A DNA stretch of 64,000 nucleotides from NCBI RefSeq assembly GCF_022179345.1, contig NZ_BPQR01000031.1:62001-126000 (forward strand), given 5' to 3'. Within the stretch, counting starts at the first letter, position 1. Each line of letters begins with the position of its first letter. Both the position numbers and the translations under genes were made by a program. The DNA is from Methylobacterium jeotgali. Lineage in GTDB: Bacteria > Pseudomonadota > Alphaproteobacteria > Rhizobiales > Beijerinckiaceae. The notes under the pieces are model-generated. The model searched no databases, was not told the DNA's origin, and saw only the letters and a list, made by a program, of their open reading frames with translations. Shown piece after piece: positions 1 through 10,100 of the stretch.

Positions 1-293
1 GCCTCGGCCAGCGCCCGCGGGAAGGCCTCGCGCTCCGAGAGGAAGCCGTAGCCGGGATGGACCGCCTGCGCGCCGGTCTGCCGGCAGGCATCGATGATCT
101 TCTCGATCACGAGGTAGGACTGCGCGGCCGGCGCCGGGCCGATATGCACGGCCTCGTCGGCCATGGCGACGTGCACCGCATCCCGGTCGGCGTCGGAGTA
201 GACGGCGACCGTCTTGATGCCCATCCGGCGGGCGGTCTTGATGATGCGGCAGGCGATCTCGCCGCGGTTGGCAATCAGGATCTTGTCGAACAT
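1..293 (-). CDS. pccA: Propionyl-CoA carboxylase alpha subunit (biotin carboxylase), N-terminal part
   Basis: Truncated by the window edge; about 97 N-terminal residues are visible on the minus strand. The start reads [18 protein letters not shown], the hallmark beginning of the biotin-carboxylase domain, and a typical HPGYGFLSE motif follows near residue 83. These features fit the ATP-dependent biotin carboxylase subunit that feeds propionyl-CoA to methylmalonyl-CoA, which would complement the ethylmalonyl-CoA pathway genes at 53-57 kb. Acetyl-CoA or methylcrotonyl-CoA carboxylase subunits begin similarly. I prefer PccA because of the pathway context and because the visible part matches remembered alphaproteobacterial PccA sequences. 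The carboxyl-transfer-independent C-terminal biotinyl domain lies outside the window. Confidence 0.8.
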   Translation of the reverse strand, partial: MFDKILIANRGEIACRIIKTARRMGIKTVAVYSDADRDAVHVAMADEAVHIGPAPAAQSYLVIEKIIDACRQTGAQAVHPGYGFLSEREAFPRALAE

Positions 294-410
294 CGCGTGC
301 GCCTGCTTCCGGGTGCTTACTCGTCCCGGAAGGACCGGGTGGAGGACCCCGTTAAAGCAGTCGAGAAGCCGGCGAAAGCTGTACCCTGGTCGACCACGGA
401 ATCCCGGCGC

Positions 411-441
411 AAATCGCTTTGAGAGCCTCGTGAAGCGATTT
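411..441. terminator. Inverted repeat between pccA and a hypothetical gene
   Basis: Perfect 9-bp arms AAATCGCTT and AAGCGATTT are separated by 13 nt, just downstream of the minus-strand gene ending at 463. There is only a short T run on the plus strand, so this could be a weak terminator of the hypothetical gene or an operator in the pccA upstream region. Confidence 0.35.
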
Positions 442-462
442 TGACGGGCCGAGCCGAGCCGG

Positions 463-906
463 TCAGGCGGCGAGCGGGAAGGCCTGCTCGCGCACCGCGG
501 GAAGGCCCTGGCTGCGGCGGTTGGCGTCGAGCGCGAAGGCGACGAGACTCTCGTCGCTGGCCTGTGCCTCGCGGACCACGGCGATGGCGATGCGCGCGGA
601 GAGCTCGGAAGGGCCGTCGCGGCCGGTGAGCGAGGCGCGCAGCCAAGCGGCGGTCTCGCGCTCGATCCGGCCGGTCGGGCGCTCGCCCCACACCGAGAAG
701 TCGACGATCGCGGCGACGAGCCAGTCGCCGAAGGCGCCGTCGGCATCCGTGACGGCGCGGCCGAGCGCGATCAGCATGTCGGCCTCGTCGCGCTCCATGA
801 TGCCGTCCGGCAGGATGTCGCGGGAGAGATGCGCCACGTCGCGGGCCTCGATGCGGCCGGCGGCGGCGACATGGTTGCAGAAGTGCTGCAGCGTTGCGTT
901 GATCAT
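463..906 (-). CDS. Hypothetical protein, 147 aa
   Basis: I do not recognise a family. The start at 906 ([10 protein letters not shown]) is chosen over a longer in-frame start at 963 because GGGGAGG sits about 9 nt upstream of it. The protein is soluble, predominantly helical and mildly acidic, with no signal peptide or membrane segment. The central stretch [22 protein letters not shown] and a following [10 protein letters not shown] look like a compact folded domain. The upstream region is 352 nt and divergent to the deacetylase-family gene. Codon use is like the neighbours, so it is probably native. Confidence 0.65.
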   Translation of the reverse strand: MINATLQHFCNHVAAAGRIEARDVAHLSRDILPDGIMERDEADMLIALGRAVTDADGAFGDWLVAAIVDFSVWGERPTGRIERETAAWLRASLTGRDGPSELSARIAIAVVREAQASDESLVAFALDANRRSQGLPAVREQAFPLAA

Positions 907-1258
907 CTCTTGATACCTCCCCGGCTTTTGCTTGCGCCGGTCTTGAACCCCGTGTGTCTCCACTATGATCGGCGCCGCTCCTTTCGCGGTTAATGGCGAA
1001 ATCTGAACTGGCGTTCAGGTTAAAGCGTGCTCACGAACCAGGATTACGGAGAGGTTGCCGGGCACCGTCGCAACGGCCCGCCCGATGCGAGGGGCCCGAA
1101 GGCGCGGCTGTCGGACTGGCGCACAACATGCCAGGATAGGAGCGCGCGTCGTTCGCCCTTAAGCGAACACGTCACGAAGCTTCGGTCCGCGCTACCTTGA
1201 GCGACGGCGCGACATGATCCGGTCGAGAACGGCCGGACCTCGGGAGGACGAGAACGAC
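907..1258. other. Intergenic region between divergent genes
   Basis: No plausible gene is seen in these 352 nt. The region must hold the promoters of the hypothetical gene (minus) and the deacetylase-family gene (plus). Its only clear structure is the inverted repeat at 1151-1168. Confidence 0.6.
1151..1168. promoter_or_regulatory. Operator-like inverted repeat upstream of the deacetylase-family gene
   Basis: GTTCGC and GCGAAC arms flank CCTTAA, about 90 nt upstream of the GTG start at 1259. The size and symmetry suit a dimeric repressor site, but no regulator is encoded next to it. Confidence 0.25.
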
Positions 1259-2188
1259 GTGACCACCCTTTACGTGAGCCATCCCGCGGCCCTGGAGCAC
1301 GAGGTGCCCTCGGGCCATCCCGAGCGTCCCGATCGCATGCGCGCCGTCGAGCGGGCGCTGGAGAACGAGCGCTTCGCCGGGCTGGTGCGGGTGCAGGCGC
1401 CCCGCGCGGAGCCGGAGGTCGCCACCCTCGCCCACCCGACGGAGTTCGTGGAGGCGATCGTCTCGGCGGTGCCGGCGAGCGGCATCGTGGCGATCGACTC
1501 CGACACGCTGCTCTCGCCGGGAAGTCTCGGCGCCACCCTCCACGCCATCGGCGGCGCCAACCACGCCGTCGACGCGGTGATGAAGGGCGAGTGCGCCAAC
1601 GCCTTCGTGGGGATGCGGCCGCCAGGCCACCATGCGGAGAAGACCAGGGCGATGGGCTTCTGCCTGTTCAACCACGCGGCCATCGCGGCGCGCTACGCCC
1701 GCAAGGCGCACGGCCTGTCCCGCGTGGCGCTGGTCGACTGGGACGTGCACCACGGCAACGGCTCGCAGGACATCTTCTGGGACGACGAAGACGTGCTCTA
1801 CGCCTCGACCCACCAGATGCCGCTCTATCCCGGCACCGGCGCCCCCTCCGAGCGGGGCAGCAAGAACACCATCGTGAATGTGCCCCTGCGCCCGAACGAT
1901 GACGGCGAGGTGTTTCGCGAGGCGTTCGAGAACGGCGTCCTGCCCCGCGTCGACGCCTTCGCGCCGGACCTGATCATCATCTCGGCCGGCTTCGACGCCC
2001 ACCGCCTCGATCCGCTCGCCAACCTGCGCCTCGACGAGGCCGACTTCGGCTGGGCGACCCGCAAGCTGATGGAACTCGCCGACAAGCACGCGGGCGGGCG
2101 CGTCGTGTCGATCCTCGAGGGCGGCTACTCGCTGGAAGGCCTCGGCAAGTCGGTCGCCGCGCACATGGACGCGCTGATGGGGCGGTAG
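1259..2188 (+). CDS. Histone deacetylase family protein (acetylpolyamine amidohydrolase/AcuC-like)
   Basis: A 309-residue zinc-dependent amidohydrolase of the arginase/deacetylase fold. Visible motifs in order are GHPERPDR (about residue 19), RPPGHHAE with the catalytic His pair (about 120), the metal-binding stretch DWDVHHGNG (about 161), SAGFDAH (about 241) and a C-terminal LEGGYSLEGL. Family members remove acetyl groups from small amides such as acetylpolyamines or from protein lysines; the substrate cannot be read from sequence. GTG at 1259 is chosen because GGGAGG lies 11 nt upstream; an ATG at 1214 would add 15 residues without a good ribosome site. It is convergent with ribB. Confidence 0.88.
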   Translation: MTTLYVSHPAALEHEVPSGHPERPDRMRAVERALENERFAGLVRVQAPRAEPEVATLAHPTEFVEAIVSAVPASGIVAIDSDTLLSPGSLGATLHAIGGANHAVDAVMKGECANAFVGMRPPGHHAEKTRAMGFCLFNHAAIAARYARKAHGLSRVALVDWDVHHGNGSQDIFWDDEDVLYASTHQMPLYPGTGAPSERGSKNTIVNVPLRPNDDGEVFREAFENGVLPRVDAFAPDLIIISAGFDAHRLDPLANLRLDEADFGWATRKLMELADKHAGGRVVSILEGGYSLEGLGKSVAAHMDALMGR

Positions 2189-2190
2189 GA

Positions 2191-2209
2191 AAAACCCGGC
2201 GAGGGGTTA
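2191..2209 (-). terminator. Short intrinsic terminator for the ribB side
   Basis: Read on the minus strand, AACCC and GGGTT arms with a 6-nt loop are followed by a T run, overlapping the ribB stop codon. The stem is short, so efficiency is doubtful. Confidence 0.4.
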
Positions 2210-3292
2210 CTCCAGCGGCTCCTCGCCGAGCATCTCGATGCCGAAGCCCGAGAGGCCGACATAGGCCCGCGACGAGGTCGAGAGGTTGCGGATCGAGACC
2301 ACGCCGAGGTCGCGCAGGATCTGCGCGCCGAGGCCGACCTCGCGCCAGGCCCGCACCCGCTGTGCCTCGGCGCCCTCCTCCGCGCTCCCTTCCGCGTAGC
2401 GCGACAGCGGCACGCCGGCGGTGCCGTCGCGGAGATAGACGAGGACGCCCCTGCCCTCGGCGGCAAAGCGGCGCATCACCTGCTCGATCTGCCGGCCGCC
2501 CTCGATCACGTCGGCGACGACGTTGGAGCGGTGGAGCCGCACCAACAGGTCGCGTCCGTCGCCGATCGGGCCGTGCACGAAGGCGAACTGCTGGATGGTC
2601 TCGAAGGGCGTGACGTAGGCATAGCCCGTCATCGGCCCGAACTCGGTCTTGACCGGGAACTGCCCGACCCGCTCGACCAGCCGGTCGCGGGCCTGCCGGT
2701 AGGCGATGAGGTCGGCCACCGAGACGCGGGCGAGCCTGTGCGTCTCGGCGAAGGCCGTGATCTGCGGCCCCTTCATCACCGTGCCGTCGTCGTTGGCGAG
2801 TTCGCAGATGACGCCGACCGGCGGGAGGTTGGCAAGCCGGCAGAGATCGACGGCGGCCTCGGTGTGGCCGGAGCGCATGAGCACGCCGCCGTCCCTGGCG
2901 ATGAGCGGGAAGACGTGGCCGGGGCGCACGAAATCGGCCGCGCCCATGTTGCCGTTGGCGAGCGCCCGCACAGTGTTGCAGCGCTGCTCGGCGGAGATGC
3001 CGGTGGTGAGCCCGTGGCGCACGTCGACCGTCACTGTGAAGGCGGTGCCGAGCGGCGCATCGTTCGAGGCGACCATCGGATCGAGGCGCAGGCGCCGCGC
3101 CTCGGCCAGCGTCAGGGGCGCGCAGACGATCCCGCAGGTGTTGCGGATGATGAAGGCCATCTTCTCCGGCGTGCAGAGAGAGGCCGCGACGACGAGATCG
3201 CCCTCGTTCTCGCGGTCGTCATCATCGGTGACGACGACGATCTCGCCGCGGGCGAAGGCCTCGATGGCCTGGGTGACGCAGGTATGGGACAC
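2207..3292 (-). CDS. ribB: 3,4-dihydroxy-2-butanone 4-phosphate synthase with degenerate GTP cyclohydrolase II domain
   Basis: 361 residues. The N-terminal half carries the RibB signature DDDDRENEGDL (about 23-33) and the substrate-binding HTEAAVDL (about 143), so it should convert ribulose 5-phosphate to the four-carbon riboflavin precursor. The C-terminal half (about 210-361) aligns in layout with RibA-type GTP cyclohydrolase II, but the zinc-binding Cys cluster expected after the VRLHR stretch is absent, so that activity is presumably lost. The start is GTG, with GAGG 7 nt upstream. It lies 27 nt downstream of aroC and is probably co-transcribed with it. Confidence 0.9.
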   Translation of the reverse strand: MSHTCVTQAIEAFARGEIVVVTDDDDRENEGDLVVAASLCTPEKMAFIIRNTCGIVCAPLTLAEARRLRLDPMVASNDAPLGTAFTVTVDVRHGLTTGISAEQRCNTVRALANGNMGAADFVRPGHVFPLIARDGGVLMRSGHTEAAVDLCRLANLPPVGVICELANDDGTVMKGPQITAFAETHRLARVSVADLIAYRQARDRLVERVGQFPVKTEFGPMTGYAYVTPFETIQQFAFVHGPIGDGRDLLVRLHRSNVVADVIEGGRQIEQVMRRFAAEGRGVLVYLRDGTAGVPLSRYAEGSAEEGAEAQRVRAWREVGLGAQILRDLGVVSIRNLSTSSRAYVGLSGFGIEMLGEEPLE

Positions 3293-3319
3293 GGGAAGCC
3301 TCGGGATGCGCGGGGCGGC

Positions 3320-4417
3320 TCAGACGCTGCCGACCTGCCCGCGATGGCGCAGATAGTGATCGGCGAGGACGCACGCCATCATCGCCTCGGCGACGGGCAC
3401 CGCGCGGATGCCGACGCAGGGGTCGTGGCGGCCCTTGGTGACGATCTCGGCGTCCTGGCCGTCGCGGGTGACGGTGCGGCGGGGCGTCAGGATCGAGGAG
3501 GTCGGCTTCACGGCGAAGCGGCAGACGATGGGCTGGCCCGTCGAGATGCCGCCGAGGATGCCGCCGGCGTGGTTGGCGAGGAAGGCCGGGCGACCGTCGT
3601 TGCTGGCGCGCATCTCGTCGGCGTTGTCCTCGCCCCGGAGCGCCGCGCTGGCGAAGCCGTCGCCGATCTCGACGCCCTTGACCGCGTTGATCGACATCAT
3701 CGCCGCGGCGAGATCGGCGTCGAGCTTGCCGTAAACCGGGGCGCCGAGGCCCGGCGGCACGCCCTCGGCCACGACCTCGATCACCGCGCCGATGGAGGAG
3801 CCATCCTTACGGATGCCGTCGAGATAGCCTTCATAGCGGGCGGCGGCTTGCGCGTCCGGGCAGAAGAACGGATTGCGGGCGGTCTCGTCCCAGTCCCAGC
3901 GGCTCCGGTCGATGGCGTGCGGGCCCATCTGCACGAGCGCCGCGCGGATGGTGATGCCGGGGATCACCTTGCGGGCGACGGCGCCGGCCGCCACCCGCGC
4001 CGCGGTCTCGCGGGCGGAGGAGCGGCCGCCGCCGCGATAATCGCGGATGCCGTACTTGGCCTCGTAGGCGTAGTCGGCATGGCCCGGCCGGTAGCTGTCG
4101 CGGATCTCGGAATAGTCCTTCGAGCGCTGATCGGTGTTCTCGATCATCAGCGCGATCGGCGTGCCCGTCGTGAGCTGGCGCCCCTCGGTGCGGTCGTCGC
4201 CGAACACGCCCGACAGGATGCGCACCTGGTCGGGCTCGCGGCGCTGCGTGGTGAAGCGGGACTGACCGGGCTTGCGCCGGTCGAGCTCGGCCTGGATGTC
4301 CTCGGCCTCGAGCGCCAGGCCGGGCGGGCAGCCGTCGACCACGCAGCCCAGCGCCGGGCCGTGGCTCTCGCCGAAGGTGGTGACGCGGAACAGGTGGCCG
4401 AACGTATTGTGGGACAT
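3320..4417 (-). CDS. aroC: Chorismate synthase
   Basis: 365 residues, the normal bacterial length. It converts 5-enolpyruvylshikimate 3-phosphate to chorismate using reduced flavin, the last step of the shikimate pathway. Recognisable segments are the N-terminal [20 protein letters not shown] (about 15), [16 protein letters not shown] (about 131), and GGISTGQPI with the following [10 protein letters not shown]. It starts with ATG and is followed closely on the same strand by ribB. Confidence 0.96.
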   Translation of the reverse strand: MSHNTFGHLFRVTTFGESHGPALGCVVDGCPPGLALEAEDIQAELDRRKPGQSRFTTQRREPDQVRILSGVFGDDRTEGRQLTTGTPIALMIENTDQRSKDYSEIRDSYRPGHADYAYEAKYGIRDYRGGGRSSARETAARVAAGAVARKVIPGITIRAALVQMGPHAIDRSRWDWDETARNPFFCPDAQAAARYEGYLDGIRKDGSSIGAVIEVVAEGVPPGLGAPVYGKLDADLAAAMMSINAVKGVEIGDGFASAALRGEDNADEMRASNDGRPAFLANHAGGILGGISTGQPIVCRFAVKPTSSILTPRRTVTRDGQDAEIVTKGRHDPCVGIRAVPVAEAMMACVLADHYLRHRGQVGSV

Positions 4418-4449
4418 CGCCGACCCGCTCTAGCGCGGGATGCGCGGAG

Positions 4450-5610
4450 TCACAAACTCACCACGCCTCCAGGCAGCCGCGGCTCCCACAGAACCCCGCC
4501 GGCCGTTGGCTCGCGCACGCCCGTCGTGGAGGGAAATGTGTTCGGCAGGCCCTTGAGGGAGCGCACGGCGAGGTAGGCGAAGGCCTGCGCCTCCAGGTAG
4601 GCGGAGGACCAGCCGATGGCGTCGGCGGTCGTGATCTCGGCGCGCAGATGGTAGTTCAGAAGGCGCACCAGCTCACCGTTCTTGGCGCCGCCGCCGGCGA
4701 CGATCCAGCGGACGGGCACCTCCGGGGCGTGGTCGAGGGCGCGGGCGACGGCGCGGGCGGTGAAGGCGGTGAGCGTCGCGGCGCCATCCTCCGTCGAGAG
4801 CTGGCCGGCGAGCTTGTGGGAGAACCAGTTCCGGTCGAGCGACTTCGGCGGTCGCCGGAAGAAGAACGGGTGAGTGAGGAGCCAAGCCAGCAGTTGCTCG
4901 TCGGGCCGCCCGCGGGCGGCAGTGCGGCCGCCGTCGTCGAGGTTCTTGTTCTCCCGCTCCTGCATCCACTCGTCGATGAGCGCGTTGCCAGGCCCCGTGT
5001 CGAAGGCGATGACGCCGCCCTTCGAATCGATCAGCGTGGCGTTGGCGACGCCGCCGATGTTGAGGATGCCGAACGGCCCCTCGAAGCCCGAAGCCTCGGC
5101 GAGCGCCTTGTGGAACACGGGCACCAGCGGCGCCCCCTGTCCGCCCGCCTCGATGTCCGCCCGGCGGAGATCCGAGACGACGGGAATGCCCAGGCGGTCC
5201 GCCAGCGCCTGCCCGTCGCCGACCTGAATGGTGATGCGTTGGTCCGGCCGGTGGATCACGGTCTGGCCGTGGAAGCCGATCACGTCGATGTCGGAGGGCT
5301 TGAGCCCGTGATCCGCGAGGAAGCGCTCCACCGCCTCGGCATGAGCCTCGGTGACGAGGGCTTCCGCCTCCGGCAGGCGGCCCGGCCGGTCGCCGGGCAT
5401 CACCACGCTCTCGGCGTCCTTGGTGGCGGCGCGCAGCAGTGCCTTCTCCTCGTCGGAATAGCCGCGATATCCGGTCGGCCCGAGGGGTTCGAGGAAGTTG
5501 TTGTGGCCCTTCGTGACGGTGACGGCCTCGCCGTCCGTCTCGATGAGCGCCACGTCGACGCCGTCCAGCGAGGTGCCGCTCATCAGCCCGATCGCGCGCA
5601 TCGCCGCCAT
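4450..5610 (-). CDS. anmK: Anhydro-N-acetylmuramic acid kinase
   Basis: Up to 386 residues, starting MAAMRAIGLMSGTSLDGVDV; the second ATG at 5601 is equally possible. AnmK phosphorylates and opens 1,6-anhydro-MurNAc during cell-wall recycling in the cytoplasm. The family signature GLMSGTSLDG, the phosphate-binding IGFHGQTV, NIGGVAN and the FDTGPGN stretch are all present. It diverges from tyrS, a neighbourhood seen in other alphaproteobacteria. Nothing looks truncated. Confidence 0.94.
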   Translation of the reverse strand: MAAMRAIGLMSGTSLDGVDVALIETDGEAVTVTKGHNNFLEPLGPTGYRGYSDEEKALLRAATKDAESVVMPGDRPGRLPEAEALVTEAHAEAVERFLADHGLKPSDIDVIGFHGQTVIHRPDQRITIQVGDGQALADRLGIPVVSDLRRADIEAGGQGAPLVPVFHKALAEASGFEGPFGILNIGGVANATLIDSKGGVIAFDTGPGNALIDEWMQERENKNLDDGGRTAARGRPDEQLLAWLLTHPFFFRRPPKSLDRNWFSHKLAGQLSTEDGAATLTAFTARAVARALDHAPEVPVRWIVAGGGAKNGELVRLLNYHLRAEITTADAIGWSSAYLEAQAFAYLAVRSLKGLPNTFPSTTGVREPTAGGVLWEPRLPGGVVSL

Positions 5611-5735
5611 CCGCCCCTGCCCCGTGCCTTTCCGTGGACGCCCTGCTAAAGGCGGCCCGCATTCCCCGTGCTTCGGGGAGCTAGCACGCGCGCCCCGCCC
5701 TGTCGCGGCGGCCGCCGACCCGCCGGGACCCCGTG

Positions 5736-7004
5736 ATGATCGCTGAGAGCTTCGCCCCGAAATCCGACTTCGTCCGGACTCTCGCCGAGCGCGGCCACAT
5801 CCACCAGGCCTCGGACCTCGCCGGCATCGACGCCGCCGCGGCGGAGGGGCGTCTCACGGCCTATGTCGGCTACGACTGCACCGCGGCCTCGCTCCATGTC
5901 GGCCACCTGCTGTCGATCATGATGCTGCACTGGCTGCAGGCGACCGGCGGAAAGCCCGTGGCGCTGATGGGCGGGGGCACCACCCGCGTCGGCGATCCTT
6001 CCGGCCGCGACGAGAGCCGCAAGATCCTGTCGCTCGAGCAGATCGAGATCAACAAGCAGGGCATCCGCAAGACCTTCGACCGGTTTCTCACCTTTGGTGA
6101 GGAACCCGGCGAGGCGCTGATGGTCGACAACGCCGAGTGGCTGACGAAGCTCAACTACATCGACATGCTGCGCGACATCGGCCGGCACTTCTCCGTCAAC
6201 CGCATGATGTCGATGGACAGCGTGCGGATGCGCCTGGAGCGCGACCAGGAGCTGTCGTTCCTGGAGTTCAACTACATGATCCTCCAGGCCTACGATTTCG
6301 CCGAGCTGAACCGCCGCCACGGCTGCACGCTCCAGATGGGCGGCTCGGACCAGTGGGGGAACATCGTCACCGGCATCGACCTCGGCCGGCGGCTCGGCAC
6401 GCCGCAGCTCTACGGGCTGACCTGCCCGCTGCTCACCACGGCGTCGGGCGCCAAGATGGGCAAGACCGCCGCCGGCGCCGTCTGGCTCGATGCCGGGATG
6501 CTCAGCCCTTACGACTACTGGCAGTTCTGGCGGAACACCGAGGACGCCGACGTCGGCCGCTTCCTCAAGCTGTTCACGCTGCTGCCGCTGCCCGAGATCG
6601 AGAGGCTCGCGAGCCTCGGCGGCGCCGAGATCAACGAGGCGAAGAAGGTCCTCGCCACCGAGGCCGCAGCGCTGATGCACGGCCGGGAGGCGGCCGAGGC
6701 CGCCGCCGAGACCGCCCGCAAGACCTTCGTGGAGGGCACGCTCTCGGCGGACCTGCCGAGCGTGTCGGTGCCTCGCGCGACGCTCGCCGCCGGTCTCGGC
6801 GTGCTCTCGGCCTTCGCCGAGCATGCCCGCCTCGTGCCCTCGACGAGCGAGGCGCGCCGCCAGATCAAGAACGGGGGCCTGCGCGTCAACGACGTGCCGG
6901 TGAGCGACGAGAAGGCGGTGCTGAGCGTGGCCGACCTGACGCCTGAGGGCGTCGTGAAGCTCTCCTTCGGCCGCAAGAAGCACGTGCTGCTGCGGGCCGA
7001 GTAA
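5736..7004 (+). CDS. tyrS: Tyrosyl-tRNA synthetase
   Basis: 422-residue class I synthetase. The HIGH motif appears as HVGH in [13 protein letters not shown] (about residue 45), the tyrosine pocket as GSDQWGN (about 207) and the KMSKS loop as KMGKT (about 231). The C-terminal 60 residues form an S4 RNA-binding domain ([13 protein letters not shown]). ATG at 5736 directly follows a GTG that could also serve as start. The gene is followed by two strong hairpins before the convergent AsmA-like gene. Confidence 0.96.
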   Translation: MIAESFAPKSDFVRTLAERGHIHQASDLAGIDAAAAEGRLTAYVGYDCTAASLHVGHLLSIMMLHWLQATGGKPVALMGGGTTRVGDPSGRDESRKILSLEQIEINKQGIRKTFDRFLTFGEEPGEALMVDNAEWLTKLNYIDMLRDIGRHFSVNRMMSMDSVRMRLERDQELSFLEFNYMILQAYDFAELNRRHGCTLQMGGSDQWGNIVTGIDLGRRLGTPQLYGLTCPLLTTASGAKMGKTAAGAVWLDAGMLSPYDYWQFWRNTEDADVGRFLKLFTLLPLPEIERLASLGGAEINEAKKVLATEAAALMHGREAAEAAAETARKTFVEGTLSADLPSVSVPRATLAAGLGVLSAFAEHARLVPSTSEARRQIKNGGLRVNDVPVSDEKAVLSVADLTPEGVVKLSFGRKKHVLLRAE

Positions 7005-7011
7005 ATCCGCC

Positions 7012-7040
7012 GCGTCTTCGAACTACCTGTTCGAAGACGC
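7012..7040. terminator. Perfect hairpin downstream of tyrS
   Basis: GCGTCTTCGAAC and GTTCGAAGACGC form a perfect 12-bp stem around a 5-nt loop. It starts 8 nt after the tyrS stop and can act in either direction between the convergent genes. No T run follows. Confidence 0.55.
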
Positions 7041-7080
7041 AAGGCAAGCCCGAACGGGCGCCCGCGCTCATGCGCGGAAC

Positions 7081-7111
7081 GCTTCGGCACTGACGCAGTC
7101 AGTGCCGAAGC
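7081..7111. terminator. Second perfect hairpin in the tyrS/AsmA gap
   Basis: GCTTCGGCACTGAC and GTCAGTGCCGAAGC form a 14-bp perfect stem with a 3-nt loop. It lies 13 nt from the stop of the minus-strand AsmA-like gene and is probably its terminator, although no strong T run follows on that strand. Confidence 0.5.
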
Positions 7112-7124
7112 ACGCTAATATCAA

Positions 7125-10100
7125 TCAGCGGTCGGGGAAAGTCGCCGGCGGCACGCCGTCGGCGAAGGAGTCTCCGCCGCCGGCGCTGAACAGCTTGCGC
7201 AGGATGCCCGGCGCGATGGCCGAGAGCGGATTCACGCTCACGTCCGGCGAGCCGAGCTTGCCGGCGACGCGGAAATTGACCGCGAACAGGCCCTCGTTGT
7301 GCCCGCCTCCCAGCAGCGGGCCGAACAGCGGCAGTTGCGAGACGACGTTGTTCAGCCCGTAGAGCGGCACGAAGGTCCCGGAGATGTCGAGGCGCTCGCG
7401 GGTGGTGTCGAGGTAGCCGCCGAGGGTGAAGCCCATGGCGGCGTTGGAGATCGCCGCGTCGCGGAAGTCGAAGCGGCCGCCGGTGCGGACGAAGTTGGCG
7501 CGCATCCGGTCGAAACCCACGTCGCCGCTGGCGTCGAGGTTGCGGCGGCGGCCGGTCGGGTCGGCCCCCTCGCCGCCCTGGGAGACGATGCTGGATAGCG
7601 CCGGCTCGTTGCGCAGCGCGAAGTTCCGGATCTGGACGACGCCGGCCTGCGGCCCATCGGCGAGGTTGATGCTCATGGCCATGCGGCCGCCCTGCATCCG
7701 CTTGTAGGCGTCGGCGAAGCGCAGCGTCGCGCCGGCATCCTGCGACTCGATCGAGAGCACCGGCACGCCGCGCTCGCCCCGCGTCACCGTCGCCGCGAAG
7801 GGCGCGGAGCGGAATCGGCCGGAGATCGTCGCCCCGCGCACGTCCTTGCCGCGCAGGTTCAGCTTCACGGCAGCATTGGTGAGGGCCTCGTCGTTGTAGC
7901 CGGTGAGGATGCTGAGCGCGATGTCGGCCTCGATCTCCTTCGGGCTCGCCTCCTTGGCGCCCTTCGCGTCGGGCGCGTTCATCGCCTTCAGGAAGGGGCG
8001 CGCATCGGCCACCGCGCCCTTCACGGCGATGCGATAGGCGTTGCCGTTGCGATCGACGGCGACGCGCATGTCGTCGCCCGGCGAGAGCTTAAGGCTGGCG
8101 AACTCGGCCCGGTCGAGGGCGCCCTCAGGCCCGATCACGGCGCTGCCCCGGCCGCTCGCCGATCCCGCCTCGAAGGCGATGTCGCGCAACTCGGCGGCAC
8201 CCCCGGCGCCTTCCGCGTAGGTGAAGCCGAGGCGTCCCGGCCGGCCGGCAGCCTTCACGAGGCCCGGCAGCACGCCGTCGAGGCCCGCGCGGGCAAGATC
8301 GGCCTCGACCCGCACCGGCGGCTTGCCCTGGCCGCTCCGGCCGACGGGCACCACGGCCCTGGCCGTGATCGGGCCCGTGAGCTGCGGCGCGACGGGCAGG
8401 CCCTTGCGGGCTCGGAAGGCCTCGTCCAGCGTCATGGCGAGGTTCAGCTCGCCCGGCACGCCCGGCTTGAGCCCCTTCATCTCGGCGGCGATGGGCGCCC
8501 CGGCAAGCCGGCCCTCGCCCTTCATGGAGAAGCCGGAGCGGTCGTAGGCGAGGGCGAACCTGCCGCCCTCCAGCCGATCCTTGCCCATGGCCTTCTCGAC
8601 GGCGAGGTCGGCGAGCGTCCCGTTGAGCGTCACCGGCAGGTCAACTAGTTCCGGCACGTGCTTGAGGTTGAGGGGGAAGTCGATGCGCAGGTCGGCCGCA
8701 CCCTTCACCGTCGCCGGGTCGATCTCGGCGCCGACGAGACTCTTGAACATCTTGGCCTGGAGGAGCGAGGCCAGCGCGTCGGCGCCGCCTGTGAGGCGCA
8801 GGCCGATCTGCGCCTGGACCTTCTCCGGCGTGATCTCGGCGATGACGAAGCTGCCGTCGTTGACCGCGAGGGTGCGGCCGTCCTCGTTCCGGATCTCGGC
8901 GGTGACGCCCCGGATCGTCGTGCTCTGCCCCGTCACGGTGCCGGCGACGCGGCCGCGGCTGAGCGGGGGCGCGTCCGGCGAGACCGCGAGCGTGGCGTTC
9001 GAAACCGCGAAGGCGATGCGCAGGGCCTGGTCGGGCATCGGATCGCCGCGGGTGGCGGCGGCGAGCTCGCCCGCGGACATGTCGACGGTGAGGTCCACCG
9101 AGTCGAGGCGGCCGCCCCGCAGCTCGTCGACGAGATAGTTGCGGGCTCCCGGCGCGATATGCTCCGGCCAGAGGCGCAGCGCCGTGCGCAGGTCGCTGTC
9201 GGAGGCGACGACGCGCAGGGTCAGCCCCTCGTCGTCGCCCGCCGTCGCCAGCGTCCCGGTGATACGGCCGGTCACGGTCGGCCCCTTCAGGCTGAAATCG
9301 TCGATCGAGACGCCGCCGCCCTTGCCCGAGATCCGGGCCTCGAGGCTGCCGATCGGGACCGCGGTGTCCGCCGGCGCGGCGCCGCGCAGCACGGCGTCGC
9401 GACCCGAGAGCGTCGCCGTCCAGGCCGTGTCGGAGCCCGCCGGGCTCTCCGTCCAGGCGCCGGTGAGGTGCACCTCGTTGCCGGCCCCCCGGTAGTCGAG
9501 CGCGTCGAGGTGAAGGGCGCGGGCCGCCTCGTCCCACCGGGCGCTCGCGGTGATGCTCTCGATGGTGACAGGGTTGAAGTCCTTCTCCTGGATGAGGACG
9601 TTGCCGTCGCTGGTGCGCAAGCTCGCCTTCATGTCCTCAATGCGGCTGCCGTCGAGGGCGACGTCCGCGCGGGCGGAGAGCTTCAGGTCGGTGAGGATCG
9701 GCAGGGCCGACTTGCCGGAGAGGAGCAACAGGTCGGCGAGCGGCAGGTCGTCCAGGGTGATGACGCCCGTGCGGCGGCTGCCCCCCGCCTCGCGCAGGGT
9801 GCCCCCGAAGCGCCACTCGCCGTGCGGGCCGTCGATGCGCAGCTCGAACAGGCGGGCGTCCTGCGTGGCGTCGCGGCCGAACAGGCCGTTGACGTGCTCG
9901 AACACCGCCCGTTCGTGCCCCTCCTCGTCGACGAGGGTGAGGCGGGCATCGGTGATCCGCGCCCGGTCGAGGGCGCCGACGACGCCCGCCGAGTCGAGCA
10001 CCACGCCGAAGATCGAGCCCACCGCCGCCGACACCGGCGAGACGCTGCCGCGCGCCGTATCGACGCTCGGCAGGGTGTGGGGGCTCGCGGATTTCGGATT

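Noticed and set aside
2531-4576. Long open frame on the plus strand across ribB and aroC
   Set aside because: It is the antisense shadow of two well-conserved genes in GC-rich DNA; its translation is low-complexity Asp/Arg/Gly/Ala/Val-rich with no domain.
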